Assembly (NCBI RefSeq): GCF_017948485.1
Contig: NZ_JAFFSX010000037.1
Coordinates: forward strand, 1-64,000
Direction of reading: 5' to 3'
Length of the DNA: 64,000 nt
Source of the DNA: Streptomyces sp. GESEQ-35
GTDB lineage: Bacteria > Actinomycetota > Actinomycetes > Streptomycetales > Streptomycetaceae
How positions within the stretch are numbered: the stretch's first letter is position 1; each line of letters opens with the position of its first letter. The notes below the pieces were generated by a model, which searched no databases, was not told where the DNA came from, and saw only the letters and a program-made list of their open reading frames with translations. The translations under genes were made by a program, and so were the position numbers. This document shows positions 27,451-35,998 of this stretch, piece by piece.

Positions 27451-28503
27451 TCATCCGGCCCCCAGCGGCGGCGCCGGTTTGCCACCCGCGTCCAGATACG
27501 CCTGCGGAGGCTTCAGACGCTGGCCCGGGAAGCCGCCCTTCTCGTACTTGAGCAGCTTCTTCGCCTTCTCCGGGTCCGTCTCGCCCTCGCCGTACGCCGG
27601 GCAGAGCGGGGCGATGGGGCAGGCGCCGCAGGCGGGCTTGCGGGCGTGGCAGATGCGCCGGCCGTGGAAGATCACGTGATGCGAGAGCATCGTCCACTCA
27701 CTCTTGGGGAAGAGCGCGCCCACGGCGGCCTCGATCTTGTCCGGGTCGGTCTGGTCGGTCCACTGCCAACGCCGCACCAGCCGCTGGAAATGCGTGTCCA
27801 CGGTGATGCCGGGGCGGCCGAAGGCGTTGCCGAGCACCACGAACGCGGTCTTGCGGCCCACGCCGGGGAGCTTGACGAGGTCTTCGAGCCTGCCGGGGAC
27901 CTCGCCGCCGAAGTTCTCCGCGAGGGCCTTCGACAAGCCCATCACCGACTTGGTCTTGGCCCGGAAGAAGCCGGTCGGGCGCAGGATCTCCTCGACCTCC
28001 TCAGGGTTGGCGGCGGCCAGATCCTCGGGCGTGGGGTACTTGGCGAAGAGCGCCGGGGTGGTCTGGTTGACCCGCAGGTCGGTGGTCTGGGCGGACAGCA
28101 CCGTGGCCACCACCAGCTGGAAGGGGTTCTCGAAGTCCAGCTCGGGGTGGGCATAGGGGTAGACCTCGGCGAGCTCGCGGTTGATACGGCGGGCTCGGCG
28201 GACCAGGGCGGTGCGGGACTCGTCCTTCGGAGGCTTCGCCGGCTTCACCGGCTTCGCTGGCTTCACCTCGGGCTTCGCCTGTTTCGGCGCGACGGTCTTC
28301 CGTTTCGGCGCGACGGTCTTCGCCGCGGCCTTCTTCACCGCTGCCGCCGGCTTCTTCGCCGTGGCCTTCTTTTTCACATGCTCCTCTGTCGCTTTTGCCG
28401 CTTTCTTTCCGCCAGTGGGAATCTGTTCGCCCACAGCAGAATCCCGACGTGCAACCACCCGTCCAGCCCCCTTGGCCTGTGCTCTCACCGGCGTTTTGGA
28501 CAC
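27451..28503 (-). CDS. nth: endonuclease III with Lys/Ala/Pro-rich N-terminal tail
   Basis: A 350-residue DNA glycosylase/AP lyase. The helix-hairpin-helix LPGVGRKTAFVVLGNAFG carries the catalytic Lys, and GITVDTHFQRLVRRW carries the catalytic Asp. The Fe-S cluster is CHARKPACGACPIAPLC (C-x6-C-x2-C-x5-C). Unusually, about 95 residues precede the fold, rich in Lys, Ala and Pro with a duplicated PKRKTVAPK-like segment, like a histone H1 tail. The catalytic domain proper starts near SRTALVRRARRINREL. It diverges from crp. Confidence 0.93.
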   Translation of the reverse strand: MSKTPVRAQAKGAGRVVARRDSAVGEQIPTGGKKAAKATEEHVKKKATAKKPAAAVKKAAAKTVAPKRKTVAPKQAKPEVKPAKPVKPAKPPKDESRTALVRRARRINRELAEVYPYAHPELDFENPFQLVVATVLSAQTTDLRVNQTTPALFAKYPTPEDLAAANPEEVEEILRPTGFFRAKTKSVMGLSKALAENFGGEVPGRLEDLVKLPGVGRKTAFVVLGNAFGRPGITVDTHFQRLVRRWQWTDQTDPDKIEAAVGALFPKSEWTMLSHHVIFHGRRICHARKPACGACPIAPLCPAYGEGETDPEKAKKLLKYEKGGFPGQRLKPPQAYLDAGGKPAPPLGAG

Positions 28504-28605
28504 CCGGCCAGCCTAAAGCCCGGCACTGACATCCGCCCCGGACCCGAGAGATCGGCCCCCGATTGGACCCCTGCCGCTTACCTCGGGACACCTGTGCGGC
28601 ATCCT

Positions 28606-28619
28606 TGTGACAGATCACA
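28606..28619. promoter_or_regulatory. TGTGA-N4-TCACA palindrome before crp
   Basis: A perfect inverted repeat (tgtga...tcaca) about 90 bp before the crp start. The half-sites equal the classical Crp half-site, but the spacer is 4 bases and not 6, so binding by Crp is uncertain. Possible autoregulatory site. Confidence 0.35.
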
Positions 28620-28707
28620 CTGTTTGGACCGTCCGGCAAAATGGGGAGCACGGTCCCCTGGTACGTGGGGGAGTGATCCCCTGAGCAGGTCGACAAGGAG
28701 AGAACTC

Positions 28708-29382
28708 GTGGACGACGTTCTGCGGCGCAATCCGCTCTTCGCGGCGCTCGATGACGAGCAGTCCGCGGAGCTGCGCGCCTCCATGAGTGAGGCGACCCTC
28801 GCACGTGGCGACTCCCTGTTCCACGAAGGCGACCCGGGCGACCGGCTTTACGTGGTCACCGAGGGCAAGGTCAAGCTCCACCGCACCTCGCCCGACGGCC
28901 GCGAGAACATGCTGGCCGTCGTCGGCCCCGGCGAACTCATCGGCGAACTGTCCCTCTTCGACCCGGGGCCGCGCACGGCGACCGCCACCGCGCTGACCGA
29001 GGTCAAGCTGCTGGGCCTGGGCCACGGCGACCTCCAGCCCTGGCTGAACGCCCGCCCCGAGGTGGCCACCGCGCTGCTGCGCGCCGTCGCCCGCCGACTG
29101 CGCAAGACCAACGACCAGATGTCCGACCTGGTCTTCTCCGACGTCCCCGGCCGTGTCGCGCGCGCCCTGCTGGACCTCTCCCGCCGCTTCGGCGTGCAGT
29201 CCGAAGAGGGCATCCACGTCGTCCACGACCTCACGCAGGAGGAGCTGGCCCAGCTGGTCGGCGCGTCTCGCGAGACGGTCAACAAGGCACTGGCCGACTT
29301 CGCCCAGCGCGGGTGGCTCCGCCTCGAGGCTCGTGCGGTGATCCTGCTGGACGTGGAGCGGCTCGCCAAGCGCTCGCGGTAG
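28708..29382 (+). CDS. crp: Crp/Fnr-family cAMP receptor regulator
   Basis: A 224-residue regulator. The cyclic-nucleotide domain has GDRLYVVTEGKVKLHR and GELIGELSLFDPGPRTATATA. The winged HTH reads LTQEELAQLVGASRETVNKALADFAQRGWLRLE. GTG 28708 is preceded by AAGGAGAGAACTC. Streptomyces Crp controls germination, development and antibiotic supply; the acsA site at 19809 is a possible local target. Confidence 0.95.
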   Translation: MDDVLRRNPLFAALDDEQSAELRASMSEATLARGDSLFHEGDPGDRLYVVTEGKVKLHRTSPDGRENMLAVVGPGELIGELSLFDPGPRTATATALTEVKLLGLGHGDLQPWLNARPEVATALLRAVARRLRKTNDQMSDLVFSDVPGRVARALLDLSRRFGVQSEEGIHVVHDLTQEELAQLVGASRETVNKALADFAQRGWLRLEARAVILLDVERLAKRSR

Positions 29383-29400
29383 CAACGCCGTAAATCACCA

Positions 29401-29422
29401 GCCCCGGCAGTTTTGTCGGGGC
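29401..29422 (+). terminator. crp terminator
   Basis: A 9-bp stem (29401-29409/29414-29422) with a GTTT loop, 19 bases after the crp stop. Confidence 0.65.
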
Positions 29423-29433
29423 ACAGTGATCCC

Positions 29434-30258
29434 ATGGCCGGAACCATTCCCCCCAAGGGGCTCGACTCCCTCGGCTTCATCGAGCGTGAGGGGTCCCTCG
29501 GTTGTGTGCCGCGCGCGTTCCGTCCCGTCGTCGCCGCCACGCGGGACCGGGTGCTCGATCACTTCGGGGCGCGGTTGGACAGCGCGTACCTCTACGGGTC
29601 GATCCCGCGGGGCACCGCGCGCGTGGGGCGCAGTGATCTGGATCTGCTGGTCGTGCTGTGCGAGGAGCCCGGTGACGCGGACCGGGAGGGCGCGCGGGCG
29701 CTGGGCGAGGCGGTCGACAAGGAGTTCCCGCAGGTCGACGGGGTCGCGATCCTGCTGGTCAGCCGGGCACAGACGCTGAGCGAGCCGGAGCGGTACGACC
29801 TGGGGTGGTTCGTCGCCTGTCTGTGCACCCCGCTGCTCGGCGAGGACCTCGCCGAGTACCTGCCGCGCTACCGGCCCGACTCACTGCTCGCCCGCGAGAC
29901 CAACGGCGACCTCGCCCTGCTCCTCCCCCGCTGGCGCGAGCGGATCGCGCGGGCCGACTCCGTGGATGAGGCCCGGCGGCCCCTCGTACGCTTCATGTCC
30001 CGCCACCTCGTCCGCACCGGCTTCACGCTCGTGATGCCCCGCTGGAACGGCTGGACGAGCGATCTGGCCGACATGGCCGAGGCGTTCGCCGCGTACTACC
30101 CCGCGCGCGGAGAGCAGATGCGCGCGGCGGCCGTCCTCGGGTACGAGCCGACCGGCGACCATGCCGTCCTGACGTCGTACGTCGATGACCTCGGGCCGTG
30201 GCTCGCGGAGGAGTACGCGCGCGTGCACGGCGTCAAAGCCCCGCGGCCCAACTCCTAG
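29434..30258 (+). CDS. nucleotidyltransferase-domain protein
   Basis: A 274-residue protein with the pol-beta-type signature YGSIPRGTARVGRSDLDLLVV (GS-x10-DxD) near residue 52. The C-terminal half is helical, resembling the accessory domain of aminoglycoside-type nucleotidyltransferases. The substrate is unknown. No good ribosome site precedes ATG 29434, and the transcript may be leaderless or short-leadered. The 3' end overlaps the convergent MBL gene by 4 bp. Confidence 0.75.
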   Translation: MAGTIPPKGLDSLGFIEREGSLGCVPRAFRPVVAATRDRVLDHFGARLDSAYLYGSIPRGTARVGRSDLDLLVVLCEEPGDADREGARALGEAVDKEFPQVDGVAILLVSRAQTLSEPERYDLGWFVACLCTPLLGEDLAEYLPRYRPDSLLARETNGDLALLLPRWRERIARADSVDEARRPLVRFMSRHLVRTGFTLVMPRWNGWTSDLADMAEAFAAYYPARGEQMRAAAVLGYEPTGDHAVLTSYVDDLGPWLAEEYARVHGVKAPRPNS

Positions 30259-31085
30259 ATGAGGCCGTGCTCCTGCAGATACTCCAGCTGCGCCCGTACC
30301 GACAGCTCCGCCGCCGGCCACAGGGAACGGTCCACGTCCGCGTACACATGGGCGACGACCTCCGACGGAGTCCGGTAGCCGTCCTCCACGGCCGTCTCGA
30401 TCTGGGCGAGACGGTGGGCGCGGTGGGCGAGGTAGAACTCGACGGCGCCCTGGGCGTCCTCCAGGACCGGTCCATGGCCCGGCAGCACGGTGTGGACACC
30501 GTCGTCGACCGTGAGGGACCTGAGCCGTCGCAGGGAGTCCAGGTAGTCGCCCAGGCGGCCGTCGGGGTGGGCCACGACCGTCGTACCGCGCCCCAGGATC
30601 GTGTCGCCGGTCAGGACCGCCCGGTCGGCCGGGAGATGGAAGCACAGGGAGTCCGCGGTGTGTCCGGGCGTCGGTACGACCCTCAGGTCCAGGCCGCCGA
30701 CCGTGACCACGTTCCCGGCGGCCAGTCCCTCGTCGCCCAGCCGCAACGCCGGGTCCAGGGCCCGCACCTTCGTGAACGTCAGCTCGGCGAAGCGGGCGGC
30801 GCCTTCGGCGTGGTCGGGGTGACCGTGCGTCAGCAGGGTCAGCGCGATGCGCTTGCCGGCCTGCTCGGCGGTGTCGATGACGGTGCGCAGATGACCGTCG
30901 TCCAGTGGCCCCGGGTCGATCACGACGGCCAGTTCGGAGTCGGGCTCCGACACGATCCACGTATTGGTGCCGTCCAGGGTCATCGCGGAGGCATTGGGCG
31001 CAAGGACGTTGACGGCCCGTAGGGTGGCGGGTCCCGAGAGGACCCCACCCCTCGGCTGGCCGGGGAGGGCTGCTGCGTCCGTCAT
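30255..31085 (-). CDS. metallo-beta-lactamase-fold hydrolase
   Basis: A 276-residue MBL protein with the zinc motif THGHPDHAEGA, further metal ligands in PGHTADSLCF, and GDTILGRGTTVV. The C-terminal helical region resembles the LACTB2/glyoxalase-II-like group (Rv3677c in M. tuberculosis, in the same neighbourhood). Substrate not evident. Its ATG overlaps the stop of a 23-codon frame that itself overlaps the upstream NUDIX gene. Confidence 0.88.
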   Translation of the reverse strand: MTDAAALPGQPRGGVLSGPATLRAVNVLAPNASAMTLDGTNTWIVSEPDSELAVVIDPGPLDDGHLRTVIDTAEQAGKRIALTLLTHGHPDHAEGAARFAELTFTKVRALDPALRLGDEGLAAGNVVTVGGLDLRVVPTPGHTADSLCFHLPADRAVLTGDTILGRGTTVVAHPDGRLGDYLDSLRRLRSLTVDDGVHTVLPGHGPVLEDAQGAVEFYLAHRAHRLAQIETAVEDGYRTPSEVVAHVYADVDRSLWPAAELSVRAQLEYLQEHGLI

Positions 31086-31153
31086 ACGAGGGGATCCTTC
31101 GGGGCGTCCGGGACGGCGGTCTGGGGCATGCGCAGGGCTCTGGCGCGGGTCAT
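31082..31153 (-). CDS. possible 23-residue coupling micro-ORF
   Basis: A 23-codon frame, MTRARALRMPQTAVPDAPK and four more residues, begins in the ATGA overlapping the NUDIX stop. It ends in the ATGA overlapping the MBL start. Both junctions are exact, so ribosomes could pass from one large gene to the next through this frame. It may be only a coupling device. Confidence 0.4.
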   Translation of the reverse strand: MTRARALRMPQTAVPDAPKDPLV

Positions 31154-32022
31154 GCTTCAGCCCCGCCCGTGGGGATGTGCTTCGTGAACTCGTCGTGTCC
31201 CGGCCAGGACAGCACGATCTCGCCGTCCTCGATGCGGGCCCGGGCCAGGACCGGCGTCATGTCACGACCGGGGGCGCCGGCGAGCGCCTCGGCGGCCATG
31301 GCGTACCGGGACAGCTGACGCAGGGTCGCGATCGTCGGCGGCATCATCAGCAGCTCGCCCTTGTCGTACGACGCGGCGGCGTCGGCCGGTGTCGTCCACA
31401 CCGTGCGGTCGGCCTCCCCGGACACGTTGCGGGTGCGCTGGCCCTCGGGCAGGGCGGCCACGAAGAACCAGGTGTCGTAGCGGCGAGGCTCGAACTCCGG
31501 AGTGATCCAGCGGGTCCAGGCGCCCAGCAGGTCCGAGCGGAGGACCAGGCCGCGGCGCTCCAGGAACTCCGCGAAGGACAGGTCCCGGGCGACCAGGGCG
31601 GCGCGGTCCGCCTCCCAGTCGTCGCCGGTGGTATCACCGACGACCGAGTCGGGGGTGGGGCCCGCGAGGAGGACGCCTGCCTCCTCGTATGTCTCGCGTA
31701 CGGCCGCGCAGACGATCGCCTGGGCCGCCGTCGTCTCGTCGACGCCGAGTCTGTCCGCCCACCACGCGCGCGTGGGGCCCGCCCAGCGGATGAGGTGGTC
31801 GACGTCGCGGGGGTCGACGCCGCCGCCCGGATACGCGTACGCGCCTCCGGCGAAGGCCATGGAGGCGCGTCTGCGCAGCATGTGGACGGCGGGTCCGGTG
31901 TCGGTGTCCTTCAGGAGCATGACGGTGGCCGCGCGCTTGGGGGTGACCGGGGTGAGGGTGCCTTCCGCGAGGGCGCGGATGAGGGCCGGCCACTCCTTGG
32001 GGTACCACTGCCCGTTTGCCAT
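31150..32022 (-). CDS. NUDIX hydrolase
   Basis: A 290-residue NUDIX-fold protein. It has YPGGGVDPRD and then AIVCAAVRETYEEAGVLLAG, which contains REtxEEAG of the NUDIX box. An insertion separates the two halves of the box, as in the group related to nucleoside-diphosphate/CoA-type hydrolases with long loops. Substrate unknown. It heads a minus-strand run coupled through the micro-ORF to the MBL gene. Confidence 0.82.
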   Translation of the reverse strand: MANGQWYPKEWPALIRALAEGTLTPVTPKRAATVMLLKDTDTGPAVHMLRRRASMAFAGGAYAYPGGGVDPRDVDHLIRWAGPTRAWWADRLGVDETTAAQAIVCAAVRETYEEAGVLLAGPTPDSVVGDTTGDDWEADRAALVARDLSFAEFLERRGLVLRSDLLGAWTRWITPEFEPRRYDTWFFVAALPEGQRTRNVSGEADRTVWTTPADAAASYDKGELLMMPPTIATLRQLSRYAMAAEALAGAPGRDMTPVLARARIEDGEIVLSWPGHDEFTKHIPTGGAEA

Positions 32023-32073
32023 GGGCGGAGGGTATCCCGAGGTGAGCGGATGTTCGAGAGGTGGCTGTGGGGC

Positions 32074-32541
32074 CTACGCCCCGGTCAGCTCCACCAGGAC
32101 CTCGACCTCCACCGGCGCGTCCAGCGGCAGTACGGCCACGCCCACCGCGCTCCGCGCGTGTACGCCCTTGTCGCCGAGGACCTCCGCCAGAAGCTCGCTC
32201 GCGCCGTTGATGACGCCCGGCTGGCCCGTGAAGTCGGAGGCCGAGGCGACGAAGCCGACGACCTTCACGACGCGCGCGATGCGGTCCAGGTCACCCGCGA
32301 CGGATTTGACCGCGGCGAGGGCGTTCAGGGCGCAGGTGCGGGCGAGGGCCTTGGCCTCCTCGGCGGTGACCTCCGCGCCCACCTTGCCGGTGACCGGAAG
32401 CTTGCCGTCCACCATCGGGAGCTGGCCCGCGGTGTAGACGTACACACCGCTCTGCACGGCCGGCTGGTACGCGGCGAGCGGCGGGACGACGTCCGGCAGG
32501 GTCAGGCCGAGCTCGGCCAGCTTCGTCTCGACCGCGCTCAC
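32074..32541 (-). CDS. RidA-family (YjgF/UK114) protein
   Basis: A 155-residue RidA-like protein from GTG 32539-32541 (VSAVETKLAELGL). Typical motifs are VYTAGQLPMVDGKLP, CALNALAAVKSVAGDLDRI and HARSAVGVAVLPLDAPVEVEVLVEL. The conserved Arg before the last strands (ARSAVGV) binds the imine substrate in active deaminases. Likely detoxifies reactive enamines and imines. The start overlaps the DUF4177 stop (GTGA). Confidence 0.88.
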   Translation of the reverse strand: MSAVETKLAELGLTLPDVVPPLAAYQPAVQSGVYVYTAGQLPMVDGKLPVTGKVGAEVTAEEAKALARTCALNALAAVKSVAGDLDRIARVVKVVGFVASASDFTGQPGVINGASELLAEVLGDKGVHARSAVGVAVLPLDAPVEVEVLVELTGA

Positions 32542-32696
32542 GGCTTCTCCCGCTTCAGGTAGGCCACCAGCTGCTCGGGGTTGTTCGGCCCGGGCACGAC
32601 CTGGACGAGCTCCCAGCCGTCCTCGCCCCAGGTGTCCAGAATCTGCTTCGTGGCATGGACGAGCAGCGGCACGGTGGCGTATTCCCACTTAGTCAT
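32538..32696 (-). CDS. small DUF4177-type protein
   Basis: A 52-residue protein MTKWEYATVPLLVHATKQIL with GEDGWELVQVVPGPNNPEQLVAYLKR. This pattern of a WEY start and GWELV centre is the DUF4177 fold. Coupled to RidA by GTGA. Function unknown. Confidence 0.82.
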   Translation of the reverse strand: MTKWEYATVPLLVHATKQILDTWGEDGWELVQVVPGPNNPEQLVAYLKREKP

Positions 32697-32790
32697 GGGC
32701 CGACTGTAACTGCTGCCGCGTGAGGCCCCGCGCACACGTTGTCCACAGCCTCCGGCGTACTACGGCGGCCGTTTGGTTAGGCTCGAATAC

Positions 32791-33768
32791 GTGAGCAGGC
32801 TCCAGGTCGTCAGCGGCAAGGGCGGAACCGGTAAGACCACGGTGGCCGCCGCCCTCGCGCTGGCCCTTGCCACCGAGGGGAAGCGCACGCTTCTCGTCGA
32901 GGTCGAGGGTCGGCAGGGCATCGCACAGCTCTTCGAGGCGGAGGCGCTGCCCTATGCGGAGCGCAAGATCGCCGTCGCTCCCGGGGGCGGGGAGGTGCAC
33001 GCGCTCGCCATCGACCCCGAACTGGCCCTTCTGGACTATCTCCAGATGTTCTACAAACTGGGCGGTGCGGGCCGGGCCCTGAAGAAGCTCGGCGCCATCG
33101 ACTTCGCCACCACCATCGCGCCGGGGCTGAGGGACGTACTCCTGACCGGCAAGGCGTGCGAGGCCGTGCGGAGGAAGGACAAGTCCGGGCGGTTCGTGTA
33201 CGACTACGTCGTCATGGACGCGCCGCCCACGGGCCGCATCACCCGCTTCCTGAACGTCAACGACGAGGTCGCCGGGCTCGCGAAGATCGGCCCGATACAC
33301 AATCAGGCGCAGGCCGTGATGCGGGTGCTGAAGTCCAAGGAGACGGCCGTCCACCTGGTGACGCTGCTCGAGGAGATGCCCGTACAGGAGACCGCGGACG
33401 GGATCGCCGAGCTGCGGGCGGCGCGGCTGCCGGTGGGACGGATCATGGTGAACATGGTGCGGCCCGAGCTGCTGGACGCGGCCGACCTGGATCTCGTACG
33501 AGCCGTTCCGCGGGCCTCGGTCGCCAGGTCGCTGTCCGCGGCCGGGCTCGGCGGCGCACGCCGCGGCGGGAACGCCGAGAGGCTGGTCGATCCGCTGCTG
33601 GCGCAGGCCGAGGAGTACGCCGAGCGGTACGCCCTGGAGCACGAACAGCGGGCCGTCCTCGGCGACCTGGGCCTGCCGTTGCACGAACTGCCGCTGTTCG
33701 CCGAGGGCATGGACCTGGCGGCCCTGTACCAACTGGCACGCGAGCTGCGGAAGCAGGGGATGTCATGA
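32791..33768 (+). CDS. ArsA/Get3-family ATPase, first paralogue
   Basis: A 325-residue P-loop ATPase from GTG 32791 (VSRLQVVSGKGGTGKTTVA). The signature-Lys Walker A, DAPPTGRITRF (switch II) and a C-terminal half without a second ATPase domain make it a half-size ArsA/Get3-like protein. It has no arsenite-type Cys triad. Its coupling by ATGA to a second paralogue, next to a whiB gene and a PBP, reproduces the Rv3679-Rv3680 arrangement. In mycobacteria that pair works as a complex in stress and metabolic tolerance. Probably forms a heteromer with the next gene product. Confidence 0.88.
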   Translation: MSRLQVVSGKGGTGKTTVAAALALALATEGKRTLLVEVEGRQGIAQLFEAEALPYAERKIAVAPGGGEVHALAIDPELALLDYLQMFYKLGGAGRALKKLGAIDFATTIAPGLRDVLLTGKACEAVRRKDKSGRFVYDYVVMDAPPTGRITRFLNVNDEVAGLAKIGPIHNQAQAVMRVLKSKETAVHLVTLLEEMPVQETADGIAELRAARLPVGRIMVNMVRPELLDAADLDLVRAVPRASVARSLSAAGLGGARRGGNAERLVDPLLAQAEEYAERYALEHEQRAVLGDLGLPLHELPLFAEGMDLAALYQLARELRKQGMS

Positions 33769-35111
33769 GTCCGGACCACTCGGCCCACGCGCACGACACC
33801 GCCCGCCACCAGCTCTCCCCCGCGCGCATGCTCGACGTCGATCCGCTGCTCGACGATCCGAGGACCCGCATCGTGGTGTGCTGCGGCTCGGGCGGGGTCG
33901 GCAAGACGACCACGGCCGCGGCGCTGGGCCTGCGTGCCGCCGAGCGCGGCCGGAAGGTGGTCGTCCTCACCATCGACCCGGCCCGCCGGCTCGCCCAGTC
34001 CATGGGCATCGACTCCCTCGACAACGTCCCGCGCCGGGTGAAGGGCGTGGAGGGCACCGGCGAACTGCACGCCATGATGCTCGACATGAAGCGCACCTTC
34101 GACGAGATCGTCGAGGCACACGCGGATTCCGAGCGGGCGGCCGCGATCCTGGGCAACCCCTTCTACCAGTCGCTCTCGGCGGGCTTCGCGGGCACGCAGG
34201 AGTACATGGCGATGGAGAAGCTGGGGCAGCTGCGCGCGAAGGACGACTGGGACCTGATCGTCGTCGACACGCCCCCGTCCCGCTCGGCGCTGGACTTCCT
34301 GGACGCGCCCAAGCGCCTCGGCTCCTTCCTCGACGGCAAGCTCATCCGCGTCCTGCTGGCCCCCGCGAAGGTCGGCGGCCGGGCGGGGATGATGTTCCTG
34401 AACGCCGGGATGTCGATGATGACCGGCGCGCTGGGCAAGCTGCTCGGCGGACAGCTGCTGAAGGACGTACAGACCTTCGTGGCGGCGATGGACTCGATGT
34501 TCGGCGGCTTCCGCACCCGCGCGGACGCGACCTACAAGCTGCTTCAGGCGCCCGGTACGGCGTTCCTGGTGGTCGCGGCGCCTGAGCGGGACGCGCTGCG
34601 GGAGGCCGCCTACTTCGTGGAGCGGCTGGCCGCCGAGGACATGCCGCTGGCGGGTCTGGTGCTCAACAGGGTCCACGGCAGCGGCGCCGCCCGGCTGTCG
34701 GCCGAGCGGGCGCTCGCCGCCGCGGAAAATCTTGAAGAGCCCCGCATTGTCGATCAGGGGGACGGGAAAGCTGGTCTTCGTAACTCTCCCGACACGTACG
34801 ACAGTTCAGAGTCTCCCGCGTCTGCATCTCCCGCGTCCGCAACACCAGCGCCGGCCGAAGGCTCCCCCGCCGATCCGGATCCCGAGCGCTCCGTCGACCA
34901 GCTCACCGCAGGCCTGTTGAGGCTGCACGCCGAGCGTATGCGGCTGCTCTCCCGCGAGCAGCGCACGCGTGATCGCTTCACCGCGCTCCACCCCGAGGTG
35001 GCGATGGCCGAAGTGGCCGCGCTGCCCGGCGATGTACACGACCTCGCGGGGCTGCGGGACATCGGCAACCGGCTCGCGACCAACCGGCCGGAGCTGCCGA
35101 GCGGTGACTGA
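33765..35111 (+). CDS. ArsA/Get3-family ATPase, second paralogue
   Basis: A 448-residue partner. Walker A is CCGSGGVGKTTTAAALGLRAA, the A' site region is LTIDPARRLAQSMGI, and switch II is VVDTPPSRSALDFLDAP. A hydrophobic GMMFLNAGMSMMTGALGKLLGG segment resembles the client-binding groove of Get3. A flexible Ser/Pro/Ala linker (about residues 345-375) separates a helical C-terminal domain. It starts inside the stop of the first paralogue. Its stop lies in a hairpin shared with wblA. Confidence 0.88.
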   Translation: MSPDHSAHAHDTARHQLSPARMLDVDPLLDDPRTRIVVCCGSGGVGKTTTAAALGLRAAERGRKVVVLTIDPARRLAQSMGIDSLDNVPRRVKGVEGTGELHAMMLDMKRTFDEIVEAHADSERAAAILGNPFYQSLSAGFAGTQEYMAMEKLGQLRAKDDWDLIVVDTPPSRSALDFLDAPKRLGSFLDGKLIRVLLAPAKVGGRAGMMFLNAGMSMMTGALGKLLGGQLLKDVQTFVAAMDSMFGGFRTRADATYKLLQAPGTAFLVVAAPERDALREAAYFVERLAAEDMPLAGLVLNRVHGSGAARLSAERALAAAENLEEPRIVDQGDGKAGLRNSPDTYDSSESPASASPASATPAPAEGSPADPDPERSVDQLTAGLLRLHAERMRLLSREQRTRDRFTALHPEVAMAEVAALPGDVHDLAGLRDIGNRLATNRPELPSGD

Positions 35112-35139
35112 GGGAAACCCCCTGAAGGGGTGGCCTCAG
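35108..35139. terminator. shared convergent terminator
   Basis: Outer arms ctgagg/cctcag (35108-35113/35134-35139) and an inner cccc/gggg stem contain the stop codons of both the ArsA paralogue and wblA. It is therefore a compact bidirectional terminator. Confidence 0.7.
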
Positions 35140-35474
35140 CTCACCGCCGCGTAGTTCTCGTACACCTCGTCGTCGTCGAGGGGCAGAATGCCGACCCCCC
35201 GCTCGTACTCCGTCCGCGCGGTTTCGAGCAGTCTGCGCCAGGAGGTCACGGTGGGTCGCCTGCGCAGCAGCGCACGGCGCTCCCGCTCCGTCATCCCTCC
35301 CCACACGCCGAACTCGACGCGGTTGTCCAGCGCATCGGCCAGGCACTCGGTCCGCACCGGACATCCGGTGCACACCGCCTTGGCCCTGTTCTGCGCTGCT
35401 CCTTGAACGAACAGTTCATCCGGATCGGTAGTGCGGCAGGCCGCCTGCGCACTCCAGTCGGTTACCCAGCCCAT
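35136..35474 (-). CDS. wblA: WhiB-like iron-sulfur regulator WblA
   Basis: A 112-residue Wbl protein starting MGWVTDWSAQAACRTTDPDE. The four cluster Cys are at 13, 35, 38 and 44 (C...CTGCPVRTEC). The GVWGG turn is at 56-60, followed by a basic TERERRALLRRRP segment for DNA or sigma contact. WblA represses antibiotic synthesis and promotes sporulation in S. coelicolor; its mycobacterial counterpart in this neighbourhood is WhiB4. I chose ATG 35472-35474 because it gives the known family length; the frame stays open 19 codons further. Confidence 0.95.
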   Translation of the reverse strand: MGWVTDWSAQAACRTTDPDELFVQGAAQNRAKAVCTGCPVRTECLADALDNRVEFGVWGGMTERERRALLRRRPTVTSWRRLLETARTEYERGVGILPLDDDEVYENYAAVS

Positions 35475-35998
35475 ACCGGCGCCGTCCTCTCCCGAATCGA
35501 GGCTCCCCCACGGCGGCAGCGGCATATTCACCGCCGCCAGTTGAGGACGTTACGGAAGGTGGGCACAGCGCAACACCCCCAGCGGGCCCAATCTTGAATG
35601 GCCCGAACGGACTATGCGTAAGCGGCAGATCACCCGGGGGAGTGAGGTGTCGACATGCGTGATCATCCCGGCAAAGCGGGACAGTTCTCCAGAGTCACAA
35701 CGGACGCCAGGTGACACACAAGGCGGATTCGGGCACGCGCCCCACAAAAAGTGGGCTACCTCCGGAACGTTTCGGGGTCGCCGGACGTATTGATACGTGA
35801 CCTGACTGCCGTGACAGTTGAGAGCAGCTTAGGCCAAGGCCTAGACGCGTGTCCGGCAAATGAGAAGGTAGCCGGTCGGCGTTGCCGTGCCGTGATGCGG
35901 CGGGCCGCCGGGTGCCCTCATGTCACGATCCCGCACCCGAACCTCTCAGGACGCACCGGTCCCTCGGATCGGACTCAGGTACGGATTAGGCTGCCCTC
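35475..35998. promoter_or_regulatory. long wblA-pbp divergent control region
   Basis: A 524-bp intergenic region, long for this genome, which fits the heavy developmental regulation of wblA. It contains an inverted repeat taggcc-aa-ggccta at 35831-35844. Just before the pbp start there is a sequence (acggattaggctgcc) that could be a -10 for a short-leader pbp mRNA. I find no convincing gene in it. Confidence 0.5.

Noticed and set aside
28606..28619. Standard Crp operator before crp
   Set aside because: Half-sites fit but the spacer is two bases short of the classical TGTGA-N6-TCACA, so it is kept only as a low-confidence palindrome.
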